64,000 nt of DNA, taken from the NCBI GenBank assembly GCA_014549065.1, contig JACDOX010000023.1, positions 1-64,000 on the forward strand. Reading direction: 5' to 3'. A model generated the notes under the pieces. It was given only the letters and a program-made list of their open reading frames with translations, was not told where the DNA came from and made no database searches. Of this stretch, positions 47,201 through 61,550 are shown piece by piece; the stretch's first letter is position 1, and each line of letters starts with the position of its first letter. The position numbers were made by a program, and so were the translations under genes. This DNA is from Cardinalis cardinalis. Taxonomy: Eukaryota; Chordata; Aves; Passeriformes; Cardinalidae.

Positions 47201-49149
47201 AAAGGTGAATGATGGGGAGGTACTACAGACTTCAACTTCCTCAGGAAATATTAGCAGTGGAGAATAGGATCAGGAATGATTATAAAAAAATTAAAATCTG
47301 TTCATAATTTTCTGTCCAGCTTATCATATAGAACTTGGAAGCATGCATTTCCAGGGAAGTGAGACAATGATAGAAGGTATAATTTCAGAAAGGTGTCTGC
47401 AGTTGGTGCANGCATGAATAATGAAGGCTAAATATAATATATGAAAATAATAATATATGAAAAGCAAGTGATTAAAATAAAAAATACTTTGTAGCAATAG
47501 CAAATATAAACTGCATAGAGTTTTACTGAAGTTTCCCATAGAGAAGACAAATCAGTGAAGACAGTAGTAGGAAATGAGGCTTATGGCATGATTTTTCATG
47601 TGGCTTTAAAACCTGTCTGGACTCAGTTTGACAGTTTTTGGTTTAAAGCAAATATTTTTCACTATTTTTGTAACTAACATGCTTTCAGATAGCTNCATCC
47701 AACCTAAATAACTACAGGACTTTCTCTTCTTTTTTTTTTAAATGTATTTTCCCTTTTAGAGCTGTGTTTATTGACTTAGATTAGGATTGGACTGGAGCCA
47801 GGGACAGTCATATCTAGTCTTTGGGTTTTTTGTTACAAATCAGTTTTTGTTACAAGGTTCAATAAATATTTTTGATTATTTATGTTAGTTCTATTGTGAG
47901 TTCTTGCCAAAGATACATTGTATTATAACCAAAACAGATGTTCTAGTTTAGACAAGTGTATTTGTTTTAACAGGACCAGAAATGTAAATGAAACAACATT
48001 GTATTCAGCATTAACATGGCAGATGATGAACTTTCAGGATTTCATTGGCCTTTTTGGATTAAATGAAAATCTTGAAAAAATATTTCAGGAATCTGTTTTT
48101 CTTTGATTGCTGTCAGTTTGAGGCATCTTGGAAATGAAAGCTATCTGAATGACAGGTGAACTATGCTAAAGCAGAACAAAACAAACAGCTCAATCTTTGT
48201 ATTTGGCAAAATCAAATCACAATTTCTCTTTCAGCCTCAATGGTTTTCTTGTCACAATACAAGCATTCTTACTGATCTGACTCTTATGTGCTTGCTGCAT
48301 TAATGCACACTCAGAGTAAAGTATTTCAGCTTGTATTTAAAAGGAAGTTTGATAAGTGTCAGGAATTGTTAATTTTTTTCAACATGCAGCATAGAATGCA
48401 GCCAGGCAAGTGTATTTTTTGTTGCTGTTTAAAGGGGTGGGTGTTTAATTTCTGTCTACTTGGTTTTCAACTTGATGCAAAATCCTTTTCTGCNGCTTAC
48501 AGCAAAATCTTTTCTTACCCTCAAGACTTTATAAGCAATGTAATTAATAATTTACTGCTGTTTAGGTTCAAACACTTGTGCACTGTGACGAATAGGGGAA
48601 AGTCTGTAATGTCTTGTAAAGTTCTCATTGGGNTTCCTTTAATGTTTAAATTATCTGTTTTAGAATACTTAGAAATGTTCTGCTAAGGTAGAATAGGGCT
48701 GTAATGCCTTTTGAAGTTGGACCTTGGTGGCAAGAAATTGATTTAGAAATGTTTGTTCTATGGGATTTTAGGTCCGCTTGTATTTTATAGGTGTCTGCAC
48801 ATGCTTTAAATATCCTTTTCAATTTAAATGTGTGTTTTATGTTGTTGAATATCTACATTATGCTCTCTCAGCTTTAACAAATGCCACTTTCAAGTTCCAT
48901 GCCTCTACATTTCTAATGTTACACTAGCTTAATTCCCATTACTTTTCTGCTTCATAGCACTTGCAGTTTGAAAGGGACCTAACATTTGGGTTCACATTAT
49001 GATAATTAGGTTTCAAAGCAGTGTGGGGGGATTAAGATGTCTGAAGTCTAGTTGCTGAATAAAGTTCAGAACTACTTGTAAAACTTGTTTGAGTGGTTAA
49101 CAGAAGTGGTTTTATTTATTCAGTGCTCATGCAGGATTAATCCGTATTT

Positions 49150-49260
49150 CATCAGGTACCCACAGCGCTGTAACTCTAGATATGACCTTGGGACTTAATT
49201 TACCCCATCTCAGTTTTCCTTATTAATGTGCCATGAAAGAGGTACATGAAAGATAGCCAA
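49150..49260 (-). mobile_element. MIR-type SINE remnant (reverse)
   Basis: tatgaccttgggacttaatt and ccccatctcagttttcctta correspond in order to the reverse complement of the MIR core (the gaccttgggcaa and cctcagtttcc landmarks), with a short deletion between them. Boundaries approximate. Confidence 0.5.
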
Positions 49261-51639
49261 CTTCAAAGCACCTTTTCAAATAAAGTGGTTGATATGAATC
49301 CTCTGGTATTTAACACTGTCTGTCAAATGTTTCAGCTGGTTTGCATCCTTTTACAAGCTATTGCTTGCTGCATTAATGCAGTTGTTTCAAGTCTGTTGAG
49401 AGTATGAAGGGGGTAGGGATATGGGAAACTTTATTCCTATTTCTTTTTGATTGTGTTTCCTTTAAGCTGTTATTTTTGTCTGTTAAGCTATATAACTTCC
49501 TTGATGACACATTTATGTACACACACCTACACACCTTAGGTCATTAGTTGTCTGATCCAGAAGATGGAAAGTAGTTTGGAAAGTTTTGGCTAAAGGAATA
49601 CACATTCAGCGGAAATAATGCGCACATCTGAAATGTGCACTGAAGAACCTTTGTTCTGCTGTCGTCTTTTTCAAGCTCTAGTGGAATCATGAGAAGTCCT
49701 AAACAGTGAAGAACTACTTTGAGGAACAAAGAGGTTTAAAATGTGTGTGAATAAGACATAGTCAATGAAAACATTCTAAATTATGTAGTGATTTCTAGCC
49801 AAGCTGTCCTTCCTCCCTTACTTATAAGTTATGTTCTGTTGTGATTATTTACCACAGCTGAATGATCATGCACACTTCAACTGAAAAATCATTTTGCATG
49901 TACTTATATTTAGGGGAGACAGTCCTGTAAGTTGGACCCTCACTCTGCATAGAGATGACTTCCTCCTCCTACTCTTGGTTGTTCATAACTTGGGTAGTAA
50001 TTTATCTATTGTTCAGTACAACATGGACTGGGACNAGTGACTGCATTTAAGATAGGATCCAGTGCTTGTTCATGGTGTATCCATAGACTGCTATCAATGT
50101 TGAGCTGGACCCATACTGTATTCAAAATGGGAAATTCAGAGGTGATCTTTGCCTTTGAAGCAAGGATTCACCTCNGCCCTGACTGTAGCCACCTGTACCA
50201 TCTCTAGCTGTGTTTTTCTGAGGGGAGGGAAGGAAGTGGGTAAGCTGTGAAGTTGTGGTGGGGCCGGTGAAACAGGAGATGGTAATAACTTCTGGTTTGT
50301 ATACCCTGAATTTAAAACTTTATGAAGCAAACTGTATAAATTATACACTTAATAATTATGGAGCTGTCTTTGATATTTCAGAGAAATAATTCATAGTTTT
50401 CAGGATGAGAACAAGGACTGATTGGAAGTATTTCAATGTAGTTAAAGAGATTATTAATTCCTTTAAGTTCAGAAAAAAAGTAAGTTACATATGGTGTCTA
50501 GATTTCAGCAATGTGAAAGCAGGGGGTCAGGAAGCAAATGTTACTAGTGAAAGAGATGTAAATTTTAAGGAAAAAGTCCATTTTTCCAGAACACTGGGAC
50601 ATGTCGTTTGACTTGTGTCCAAGGGAATCTGTGGTAAAACAGTCTGCAGGGAGAGAGGAAAGTTTTGTGCAACTTCCCCTCTGTGTTTTCTTTCTAAGAG
50701 TTTATAAAAGTTATGCATTCTCAATATGTAAATCTCTTCAAGTCTTTAAGGAATGCTAAATAAAGAGAAGAAAGAGCAGATTTTAGGATGAAAAGTCATT
50801 AAATGTGTGACAGCATGACTAAGGGCAGTAATGCATTCTCTTCAGTTAGAAACNTACTGATCTCAAATATACTTCTGCAAATCAGATAATTACAGTGGGA
50901 AATTGAACATGAGTTCTTTCTCTCCTTTATTTTCTCACAGAGAAGCCATTTATATTTAGGATTTCAAAATGAATTCTGTTTTCAATTTTAAGTGCCCCAC
51001 TGAGCAGTAATTTGAACACAGGCTGTTTTCTTATAGATCTTTGTTATTTTCAGATTAATGAAACAACTTTTTTAAGATAATCGGCTTGACTTCATCTGGC
51101 ATTGCAGTACAACAGCAGTCAGGTGAAAAGAGAANACCCTCCAAAAATATTTGCAAACACAAAACAAGAAGTTGTTGGAAAGGTAAAAGATTATTGAGAA
51201 ACACCAGAGAAAGAGCTCTTGCTCACTGCACCCTATCATTTCTGCATGGAATGTGNCCATCAGGTCCCTGGTGGCAGTTTTGGCATGTGTAAATTGCATG
51301 ATGTATGTTTGTAGAGCAAAACTAGTTTTCCTAAAACTCATTTAAGACAAAATCAGATTTAGTCTTAATTTAAATGTACAGCACAAGACTAGTAAAGTGT
51401 GAGTCGGGGATTTTCTTTTGGGTGTGTTTAACTTCATTAGTAGAAGTCTTTAAAACAGTTATCACTTCACATTTTGTGGTGGTCAGTGTTTACAATGCCA
51501 TCTCCTTTCTTAAGGGCTTTCTGTGTTAACAAATTCCTCTGGCCTAAATTCTCTTGTTCAAGACTATTTCCAGAGCCCAGAAATAAAAAAAGGTTGTAAT
51601 AAATTCAAGGAAGATCAATACATCTGAAGTTTCCTAGAT

Positions 51640-52092
51640 TGCTTCAGTCAAACAAAGGAGAACAACAAGGATGGTGAAGGGCCTTAAGGGAAAGCCATCT
51701 GAGAACACCTGAGGTCACTTGGTCTTGTTCAGCCTGGAAGAGACTGAGGCGAGACCTCATTGCAGTTACAACTTCCTCATGAGGGGAAGAGGAGGGATAG
51801 GCACTGATGTCTTCACTCTCNTGACCAGTGACAGGACTTGAGGAAATGGCCTGAAGCTGAGTTGGGAGGTTTAGGTTGGATATTAGGAAAAGATTCTTCA
51901 CCCAGAGGATGTTTGGGCACTGGAACAGCTCCCCAGGGAAGTGCTCACAGCACCAAGCCTGACAGAGTTCAAGACGTGTTTGGACAATACTCTCAAGTAC
52001 ATGATGTGACTCTTGGGGATGGTGCTNTGCAGAGCTGGGAGTAGGATTTGATGATTCTTTCAGGTTNCTATCAACTCAGCTTATTCTGTGAA
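51640..52092 (+). mobile_element. CR1 LINE, 3' end
   Basis: A 5'-truncated CR1 in the + orientation. Recognisable CR1 3'-end blocks appear in order: cctggaagagactgaggcga (51736), gacctcattgcagttacaac, gaggaaatggcctgaag (51840), aggtttaggttggatatta (51868), attcttcacccagaggatg, ggcactggaacagctcccca (51915), ggatttgatgattctttcag and the terminal attctgtga. CR1 is the dominant avian LINE and typically survives as truncated 3' ends. Moderate divergence and several N bases make this an inactive copy. Confidence 0.93.
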
Positions 52093-53195
52093 AGAAAAAG
52101 TTAATTTCCGTGTTTGATATTTCTGAGGAGGCAAGTTACATAACAGGACAAAATTAAACTTTTTATTTTAGNCTGAACTGATTTAGATAATTATTTAATG
52201 TGCTTACAACTTTGAAGTTTTTCNGTCCTTTTTGGTCAACACTGCAAGGTTCTTACCAGTTTAATATCCTAGAAAGAAAGCTCTTACTTAGCAGAACGAA
52301 CAAGACAATAGTATAAAATGCCCAGTTCTCCCGTAATTGCTGTATTTATTTTATTCAACATCCTTTTTTCTGTNAAGAGTTACCAAACCACTCTTCATTG
52401 CTATTGACACACTCTTACCATGTTTGCAGTATCAGTAGAGATACCAAAGGATGGAACTTTAAAATCAACGTGAAAGGCCGTGTGCAGATCTCAGCACTGT
52501 GTGCCGTCTTGTACTTCTTGGCAGGAGAAGCCAAGGAGCCTTTTCTTAAGAGGTATCTTAGTGGTTGCCAGGGTCAAGGGATAGCACAAGGAATTCAAGA
52601 AGCTTGAGGAAGTGGTGCAGAAAGAATGAGTGCCATCAGGGAATAAGGGGCATGGCACCTTGAAGGTGCTTCCTCTAGACAGACATGCTGAAGTACAGCC
52701 TGTGGGAACTTTGTGNAGCTGTGTCCTCATTTGAGCTGTGTGTTCCTCACCTATTCAGTGCAGCAGGCTATGTCAAGAGAAATTTCCCACTCCTGCTCCC
52801 TGATCATTTGTGAGCATGAATGGGTGGTGTTCAGTCCAGGCTTAAAATTGAGGTTTGGACTTGAGCTGAAAAATGTGACCTAATATTGCTTCTCAGACTG
52901 AGCGTTGGAGAAGACTCCTCTAACAGCTGCACATAGGAGTTTTTTCCCATTACTTTGTTTATTAATTCCTTTTTAAGCTGAAGTAAGCAAAATACCCTTG
53001 TTTCATGTATCTCCAGAGTGTGTTTGAAAATGCTGTCTATTCATCAGAAGGCACGGAAGGTTAGAATTTGATCCATTAGTGTGAGGTCCCACATGAAGAA
53101 AATCAGTGAAGCTTTAATAATCCAAGACTTAATTGTTCCAAACTTGGTATTGATACTGATACCAAACAAACAGAAAAGCTTAGGCTTTCAGGTAA

Positions 53196-53212
53196 GCTGC
53201 TGCTGCTGCTGC
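53196..53212. repeat. Short (CTG)n run
   Basis: Five consecutive ctg units (53197 onward) in an intron. A short polymorphism-prone microsatellite. Confidence 0.8.
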
Positions 53213-53499
53213 AGCTTTTTAAGAGCTTCCAAAATGAGCATGCATGGTTCTGTAGTTTCAGGTGGCTTTTTTTTCTTTGAAGTAACATGTGTGGTCAACC
53301 TTAGTTTCTGTCACAGTGGAAATGGAGTGTAGTCAAATTTGGATGTTACCTGATAGAACACATTGAGAGAAAGTAACTGAGCTGAGTAATGATCATTCTT
53401 TGATGTATTTTTGATTTGCAGATCATTTGAAATTTACTGATGGCAGTGTAAAAAAAATCACTCCAGAGACTCTAAGCCTACTTGCGGTGGGCTGTGCTC

Positions 53500-53575
53500 T
53501 TTCATGTCCTATTTTAAACGTCTTGGAAGTAACCTGTGAACCACAGGTTGAAAACCATTGTGTTTGCACCTGAAA
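53500..53575. mobile_element. hAT-type DNA transposon end (Charlie-like)
   Basis: tgtgaaccacaggttgaaaa followed by ccattgtg resembles the reverse complement of the Charlie-family terminal repeat (CAGTGGTTCTCAACCTGTGG-like). Only one end is recognised; the partner terminus and target duplication were not found. Confidence 0.4.
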
Positions 53576-56500
53576 ATAACAAAGTACAAACTGTTTGAAA
53601 TAGATGAAATCCTCCTTCTCATTTGTATTTGCAGAACTTTAATTATGGGAATTTAATTATGGGAAATTGGGGTGTGGTTCTTGTTACCCATGTGTGCATT
53701 TTAAGCTGCTGGTCTTCACCCATTGCGTAGATGAAATAGAATTGCTCCACACTAGTATGGTATTGTCATGCTAACAACAAANTCTTTGATACTGGAAGTG
53801 AATGTAAATTAATTCTAAAATAAATTACGCTTGTGGCATTTGGGATATTNCTCTATTATCCTTCTTATACATAGGAGACATCAGAAACACATGTGTATGT
53901 TTTAAGTGACTGTGTCATGAAATAGCTATTGGTAATTGGCAATTGATAAATTTTCACTAGTAAAGATTGAGAAACTTCATTTAGGCTCCTTACTATGTAA
54001 AGAAGCTCTAACAGGAGTTATTTGTCAAATCCTGTCAGGAGTTAATTTAAGTGGAAGCATGCAAATATAGGGTGAATAATAGTGAGAGCATCCAGATGAA
54101 AATTATATAAATCCAAGATGATTTGTAATGTATTAAGACTGAGTTATTGCACAGTCAGAGCTGGTTGTATATTTGGGTAGTGTTTTGTCTTCAAGTAGAC
54201 ATTCTGTAAGAACCTAATGGAGAAGTAAGCATTTTTCCATTTGTGAGTTTGCCAGTAATATGTTTTTACTTAAGCTGAAATTCTGCCAAACTTCATACCT
54301 ATTCATTTGTAAAACCACATTTGCTGTTCTGCATTTCAGCTCTTACTGGGCATCCTTTATTTTTGTGAGATGTGATATGTGGATTTACTTATTTATTTAA
54401 ACTTAGTCTGCTATTAGCTTTGATGCTGATAGCAGAAGCTNAGAATAGGCACTTAGATTACATTCAGCTGCCAAACATTAGATGTCTTCATTTTAGTGTC
54501 TTCTAGCTGTCAGAGTGATGAAATTTTTCATCCTAAGCCATAAATGCTCCTATTAGTGGGGGGAAAAGTTTCTTTATTGTTTGAAGTATCAATATTGTTG
54601 AGATCTGCTAAAAATNAAAGTTTGTGGGCAGATCCTAACTTTAGGTAAAAATCTCCCCCAGAAAATATTTTCAGAATTTTTTTAGTAGTAAACCTCAGGA
54701 AATCGCCTCCTGTACTACTGCTGACAAGTTCCCCCAGTACTAGGAGAGCAGCTGGTGCAACCTTTGCTTTGAACCCAAAAAAAGACAAAATGCNTTGGAT
54801 TTTAGGAAGATTTGAATATTGAACATTTATGACCTCTAAGTGTCTGATAGCCCAGAATATTCCAGGACTGAGAAGCAAATGCAACCTGTCTGTCAGTAAA
54901 GCAAGAGCTCTTTCCCTCTGCATTTACCTGAAATTGCAATTTCTCATCCTGATTTCAGGCTATTGGCTCTTAGAGGCTGTTGGCAGTTCAGGAGTGAGTG
55001 CTGCCCATGTTGCACTTTCCCCTTGGAGTAATTTTGTGTGATGATGAAACTGGGGGTTATGCTTGCCTGGACTCTTTTAACTTTTCTTATCTACAAAGTG
55101 CATGGCAGTCTTAAGAGCCCCATTGATATTGAAAGAAGCCGCAGCAACAGGAGATACTCAGCACACTTCTGGTTTTTTTCAGGGCATGAGAGGCAGAGAA
55201 TATAGACATGCTGTGTGTCTCAAAGGGACTTTGAGTAGGTTATTTCAGCTTGAAAAGGGATTAGACTTAGATGACTGCGGTGTCATGTGGTTGTAACCGA
55301 AGGTGCCTATTGAGGATAATTCCTTTCTATAACTGAGTCCCAGCAGTTTTGTCAGTGATGAGTAAGTGGAGAGAGGGACAAATGATCTGTTTGTCATGGT
55401 GAGTGATATGGAGGCGAGAAACTGCTCCTGAACAGCGACATCAAAATGCACATGCTGCATGAAGCATCTTCTGCAGTACCCACCCCTCCTGCAACAACAA
55501 TGAGCAAGTGCAGGGGAGAGGGCAGAGAGGAGAGAGTGATGCTGGCTTTCTTCTTCCTTTTCAGTTTTGGGGGCACATTGGTGTTGCTTGGGTGACTCCA
55601 TGCATGGTTGTAAATGTAATCACATCCATCTAGNCATTCTGCATGTTTAGATGTTTTCTTTTCCTTATAATACCTAATGCTCCTGAAAGTGAATTTGTTG
55701 CTCACATAGAAATAACATTTTTGCTTTAATCATATTTGCAATTGCAGTTAATACCAGTTTCTAATTAAATCAGATTTTTTATGTAGCAGCAAATATTATT
55801 CAAACAGCTCAGCTGTCTGTGGATGTTTCTAAATCAAAAGCCTGAAGGTGGGAGTGATGATGTCTGTCTATAAGCAACTATAGTTATTCCTGATAATAAA
55901 TTGACTTTTCGCATAAAACTTCTCTCTCAAACCTAATTAAATTTATGTNTTCTAAAACTTCTTTGGCAGCCAAGGCAACATGCCTACTGCCTGTTCAGTT
56001 CTTTTATTGGGTTGAACTAGAACTAACATTTAGACAGAATACATTTTGACATTTGAATTTGATGTAAATGTTTCAGGGAAACATGCATCCTCCATGCATG
56101 TTATTCTCTTGTCACCATTATGATGTTGTACTGTAAATATACTTTGTAAGTGGGCTTCAGTAAAACCAGTGATGCATTTATTGCTTGTTCTTGGTCTATT
56201 TTTCCTCATAGTANAAAATTACAGCTCCAAGTTACTTTTTTTCTTTGTAATTAAAGTTATTTTCTAGAACTTTGTCATTTTTAAGTAAGTCAAACTGGAT
56301 ATTCCTGTGTTACTTCTCAGTGATTGTCTCTGCAAAAGGAAATGTTAACTCTAATTTTCTGCTGTACGAGTAAATAGAAAGAGACATTGTCAATTTGAAT
56401 GTTTTAAAATGAAATAATTTTGATATCATGATATGGTATCTTTTTAATATATCCTGTTTTTCTAGCTAACAAGAACAGTAAAAAGACTTTTAAAGGAATG

Positions 56501-57889
56501 TTTAACTCCTTTTAAAGGAATGCTTAAGGCTCTCCTGNTGACTATTCCTCTTGTTAACTCCTGCTCATGTAGGTAAATGGCTCTGCCATCATCTTGGTGC
56601 TTGTACCTGAGTGTCCACAGGCACTTGGTACTGCCTTGGTTGTAGCTTTCTCCTTGGGGGAGCTTGTTGATGATCTCATGGCCTTTCTGGAGAAGGCCAC
56701 TCACTCACTGGAAAGTCTGAGCTCATTATTAGCAGATCAAGCTAGAGGATATTATTTTTCCTCTTATTGGCTTCTCTTTGGTAAAGCAGTTACAATAGAT
56801 TATAGGTTATTTGACTTCGTACACTAATAGGAATAATGTTTTCTGATTGAGACAAGATTTTAAGCCTGGGGTTGTTCTGGTACTACGTGAGAAGAAAAAA
56901 GTGGTGGCACCTTATTCAAAGCAGATTCTATTGAGTTTTATGGTCTGTAGGAAATTTCTTCCAGGTTTTTGTAAAGTAAAGATACAGATGAAATGCTGAT
57001 TTGTGTCAATATACTTTATTTAGTATGTGATGCATAAAATGCAGAATTAATTATTTTTGGCTCAACTGTGAATATTAGCATNATGAAGCAGTGCTCTGAA
57101 GGTTCATATTAGGTCATGATAGAATAAAATTTATAATTAGTACAGTGGACTTAGAGCAAGATGCTTTCTTTATGTAAATTGTATTTGACTCATCTGAAAT
57201 ACCAGTTCTAGCGTTCAGTGCAGGTTGAAGTCTTAGTGATTACAACAGGTCTTGTCAGAATTTTAATGGAGTATGTATGGTTTGAGTTCATGTCTATTCC
57301 TTATTTATAAGGTTTTTNTAGGTTAGTTTCCATTGGATTTAATGACAGAATACAAGTTTGGGGGTTCTTTAGTATGTTACACTTAATATAATTAGATTGC
57401 ATGAATCACATCTTGCATGCGGTGATGGTGATGTTGTGAGCTTTTACGAACTTCAGAGGAAGTCAAGATTTGGAACTTGTGAAATGTTTGTTCTAGTTCT
57501 TGGGNTATGATTAAACTCAAATCCAGGACATGCCAGTTTGTTGTATTAGTATTCTTAAAGCATTATTTATATGTTTTTTAAGAAAGTATTTCAACATCTT
57601 GACAGAATTCTGAACNTACCCATCTGTGGCTAATTTTATAAAATATTTTCGAATATATAGTTTACAAATAATTACATGGCATTTCAGGATTAAATTCTCC
57701 TTTATGCAAATTTATATTAAAAAAAGGATAGTGGAAATTTGATCCTTCATATTAAAATCTCCACCAGAAGTTCCTTAATGTAATATGGATCTGAATTTAG
57801 CTGATGTTTTGTTTGTGCTTAGACTGGGAAGCCTATCCTTCCTTGTGGGGGCAAAGGGGAGTATTTCATGTTTGTGCCTCGTTCTTTTG

Positions 57890-58290
57890 CTGGAGGNGGA
57901 GCCTGTTACCCCATGTGTGCAGTGGGTGCAGGAGATGCTGTCAGCCCGATCCCAGCTGCCCAGTCCGAGCCCTGGGCTGNTCCGGTGCAGCTCTGGCCGT
58001 GGGGCCGCACGTGGCGCTGCTGGTGTGCGGACGTGAGCCTGGCTCGGGGCTCTGGGCACGCTGACAGCCCAGCACTGCTGGCCTGGCTTCCAGGGGCAGG
58101 CTGAGGACAAGGCTTGGCTCTGCCACCTCCTGCAGTAGCCAGCACAGCCGAGCAGGCGCCCGGGGGCAGGAGATGCTCTGCCCTATTAAAGGGTGCTGCG
58201 TATCCCACCCTGGCATATGTTCTCCATAACCCCCCACAGGAGCTGTCTGCATCAGGCAGAGCCCTCCAGGCCCTGCACTGCTGTGCTGCC
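57890..58290. other. GC- and CpG-rich intronic segment of unknown origin
   Basis: About 400 bases stand out sharply from the AT-rich surroundings, with roughly 15 CpG dinucleotides within 57,945-58,200. Several overlapping frames stay open simply because of composition, and none resembles a known protein. It could be an intragenic CpG island or alternative promoter, or a young, CpG-rich mobile-element fragment. I recognise no family. Confidence 0.6.
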
Positions 58291-58834
58291 ATGGAGTCTC
58301 TCTCAGATAACCTCTGGTTCTCATCTGGACAATTACTGTTTTAATATTGTGCTGTCTCTTCCATTGCCCTGATCTCCAAATTGTTGTTTTGTTGGTTTTG
58401 TTGTTAATTTTCTTTAAAGTAACAGCTGTTAATTATCAGCTGCAAGAATAGTCTTTACTGTTTAACATCAGACAGTGGAAATTAAGTGGGCCTGCTCTGT
58501 TCCTGCTGGAATCAGCAGGGCACATATTTCCATTAATTTAATTTTCAAACAATTTCATGTTTTCTTTTTGCTTACNGCATTTGAGGAAGCTGGGATTGTT
58601 TAGTGAGTTCTCAGTACAGCACTGTTTTTGAAAACAGAGTTTTGAATCTTAAAGTCTCCATTTATTTATGTTCCTGGCCAAGTTATGTGCTTTCCTTAAG
58701 TGTATATTTGGTGCTAAATTTTTAACCTGCCATTAAAAAAAACTTGGAACCTCAGCTTAATACTATCAAAACATCACATCTTAGCTACAGAGGATCCAAA
58801 TGTTCTTGTTANTATGTAGTAGATTTTAGAGTTC

Positions 58835-58965
58835 CTGCTCATGGAAATATTTGAAACCTGACTGGACACACCCCTGAGCAAGTTGCTTTGATTCTCCCTG
58901 CTTTGAGTGAGAGTGTTGGACCAGTCAGTCTCCACAGGTGATTGTGACTGTGATTCAACCATTGT
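58835..58965 (+). mobile_element. CR1 LINE, 3' fragment
   Basis: atatttgaaacctgactgga, tggacacacccctgagcaa, ctccctgctttgagtgagag, gttggaccagtcagtctcca and tgattcaaccattgtagttc follow the CR1 3' consensus order (gagcaacctgct, ttggactagatgatctccaga, caaccattctgtg). The copy is degenerate and truncated. Confidence 0.8.
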
Positions 58966-61550
58966 AGTTCTGAGGCATTCAGCAGTTGCCAAAAGCTGAA
59001 TGAATCATTCCACGACCCTCACTCTTCAATGGGGGCTTGTCTTGCAGGATCTAGGCAGCAGAATAATGAGCGATCCAGAGAAGTAGATGTAGGATAGATG
59101 CTCATTGCCTACATGGCAGGGTGGAAGAACTGAGCATGAACTTCCTGGTGCAAACTTTGGCATCTCTGAGAGAAAACAACATAGTTATATTTGAAAAAGA
59201 TGAATTGCCCATTTTAGTTTTGTTGGTGCCTTTATTTAAAGTCATGTAACTGACCTATAGCTTCTCAAATGTTTCAGAGAGACCCATTATAAAGTAGGGT
59301 GGGGATGAAAAAGAGGGGTAATAAGGTTAAAAAAAAAAGCGTGTTCCAAGATGTTCTTCTGCAAAATATGTGTTGCTGGGCTCATGAGTAATTAGCTGCA
59401 TAGATGTGTTAATGTATCTTCACACTATTGTAAGGCATTAGATTGCTGGAATTGTAGTTGATTATTTAAGTGCTATATAGCATATCTATGGCTGGAGAAT
59501 AATTTTGAAAATTGTGGTGTAAAAAGTAGGACATAAAATAAGATGCATTTTTGTGATCTGGTAGGTGTAAGGATCTCTTAAAAACTAGAAAACTAGAAAG
59601 CCGTCTTATCCTGTGCTTACATATTTGGATAACTACTAAAATGAAAAGACTACAGTTGGGATTGTCTTTTTAAATCTATGAGTAATTCGTTAGAATTGAA
59701 GCATGAGAAATTTTTGTCCAGATTTTCTTTTTTTAAGTGTTTGTAACTGAATTGATAATGTCTTTTAAAAGAAGTGGTCTTTCACCATATGTTTATGCCA
59801 GTTCTAGTGATACTACTCATGGAAAGTCTCCTGTGTGGATCTGTCACAACCTAAGGGAACAAATTATTCCCTTTTAAGAGACGGGGGAAAACAAATATAG
59901 CACTATCTAACTCAACTTTTATTTCACTAGTCCCAGATAGCTATTTTTGCCCTTTTTCCCCCCCTTTTGGTTTCAATCTTATGAAAGAAATTTGTTGTCT
60001 GTAAAAACATGCAATTCATTANTGTATTTCAAGTTTATGGGGATTTGGTCATTACTTTTATTTGTGAGGTTTTTTTTCAGAAGTTGATACATTCTTTTGT
60101 TTGTAAAACAGAATGAATGAGAGGGTGTCCACTGTTGTAAATGGTTAAAGGATAAAATATAGTATACCTAATGTTTAGCTCACTTCTATTTGGAGATATT
60201 TTATTCAGATCTCTTACTGTAAATGCCCAGCAGTTACATATGAGAGAAGTAAAATAATAATATTTAAAACTATGACAATAAGGAGACCAGAGAAGTAATG
60301 GATGAGCCATAGAGGTCTAAAAAGAGGAGAATGGGTAATTTAATAACAAGGCACTCAATCTGCTTCTGTTGCTCTACAGACATTTGAATACATCTTCCTG
60401 CCTTTCAATCTGTCTAAGAAAAGTAACTGAACTATTAAAAGTGCTTGTTAAGGTAAAGTAAGCTTCAATTGACTTTTTTTTGGGGGTTGTTTTAGTTTCA
60501 CATGAAAAATGTTACCTTTTTCTGAAGAATGAGTAGCCTACTCTTTTTCTTAACTTTCTTGTTAGATTTTTTTTTCCTGTCTGTTGCTATAATCCTTTTT
60601 ATACTGTAATGCTGCAGTTCCTTCATAGGGATTAATAGATTTTGCTGGAAACACTAAACTAGTACCTCAGTTTTAGAACATTTTTTTCTAATGAAGAAAA
60701 ATATTTTCCCTGATGGGCAGAATGGAACACTTCCTGATAATTGACAGCTTTGAATAGTTGTAAACTAGATCACAGAAAATGTCAAAGGAACTGTATTGTC
60801 CTATTTAAAAAAAATTAAAAGGAAAACCCTTAAGCAAATGAGTACTTCAGAAATAGTAAGTGTACTGTCATGATTTAATTTGTAGAAGTGATTTTTGAGA
60901 AGTAGAAGCATATAACTTTGATTGGGTCTGCATGAAGCACTTTTACTTTATGTAGCATTTGTCTTGAATATGTTGAGCTGGAAAATAAACTCATTGGGTG
61001 AATGCATCTTCTGTAAACCAAAACAGTTTATTTTTTTAGGTGAATTCCAAATGAAAGTAAACTAAAGAGAAACTACATGGCTAGAAAGATGTGGAAAGAA
61101 CACTTTTTNTTGTTTAATACCTCAAAGAATTTTTCCTGCCAGCATTTATTCTGATTCCAGAACTCTTAATTTACTTTGAGTTTCTCTGTGTGGAAAACCT
61201 GGGNACTTCAGAGTTCAGTAAGCTGTGCCAAGAAGTGTCTGTAGGTTAAAAATATTTAATATGAAGTCTTTGGATACAGCCTCTCTGTTAAGAGGGANGG
61301 GGAGGGAGCAGAGAGAAGCAGCGGCAGAGGATCTGTGGTTCCTTCCCTGTACACAAAGTCTTTCTACATTGCATTGCTCAGCCCTGGTAGAAGGGATGTG
61401 ATTGACTCCACCTTTCCCTCCTGGACCTGTGCTGGGGAGAGGGCTGGGTTGGCAAGGAGAGATTGGGTACTAAGATCAGTGGTATTGTAGGAAAGCACAG
61501 AGGGGAAACAGAATAAAGCCTGTCTCTGGCCAAAGCTACAGGTCAGAATT

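Noticed and set aside
48288..48686. 132-codon + strand open frame in the long intron
   Set aside because: The residue composition (F/L/C/K-rich) is what AT-rich intron gives by chance; no motif or flanking splice sites, and one or two such frames are expected in 64 kb.
57775..58344. Several overlapping open frames of 70-130 codons on both strands
   Set aside because: All are by-products of the GC-rich patch; no family resemblance, splice context or frame preference.
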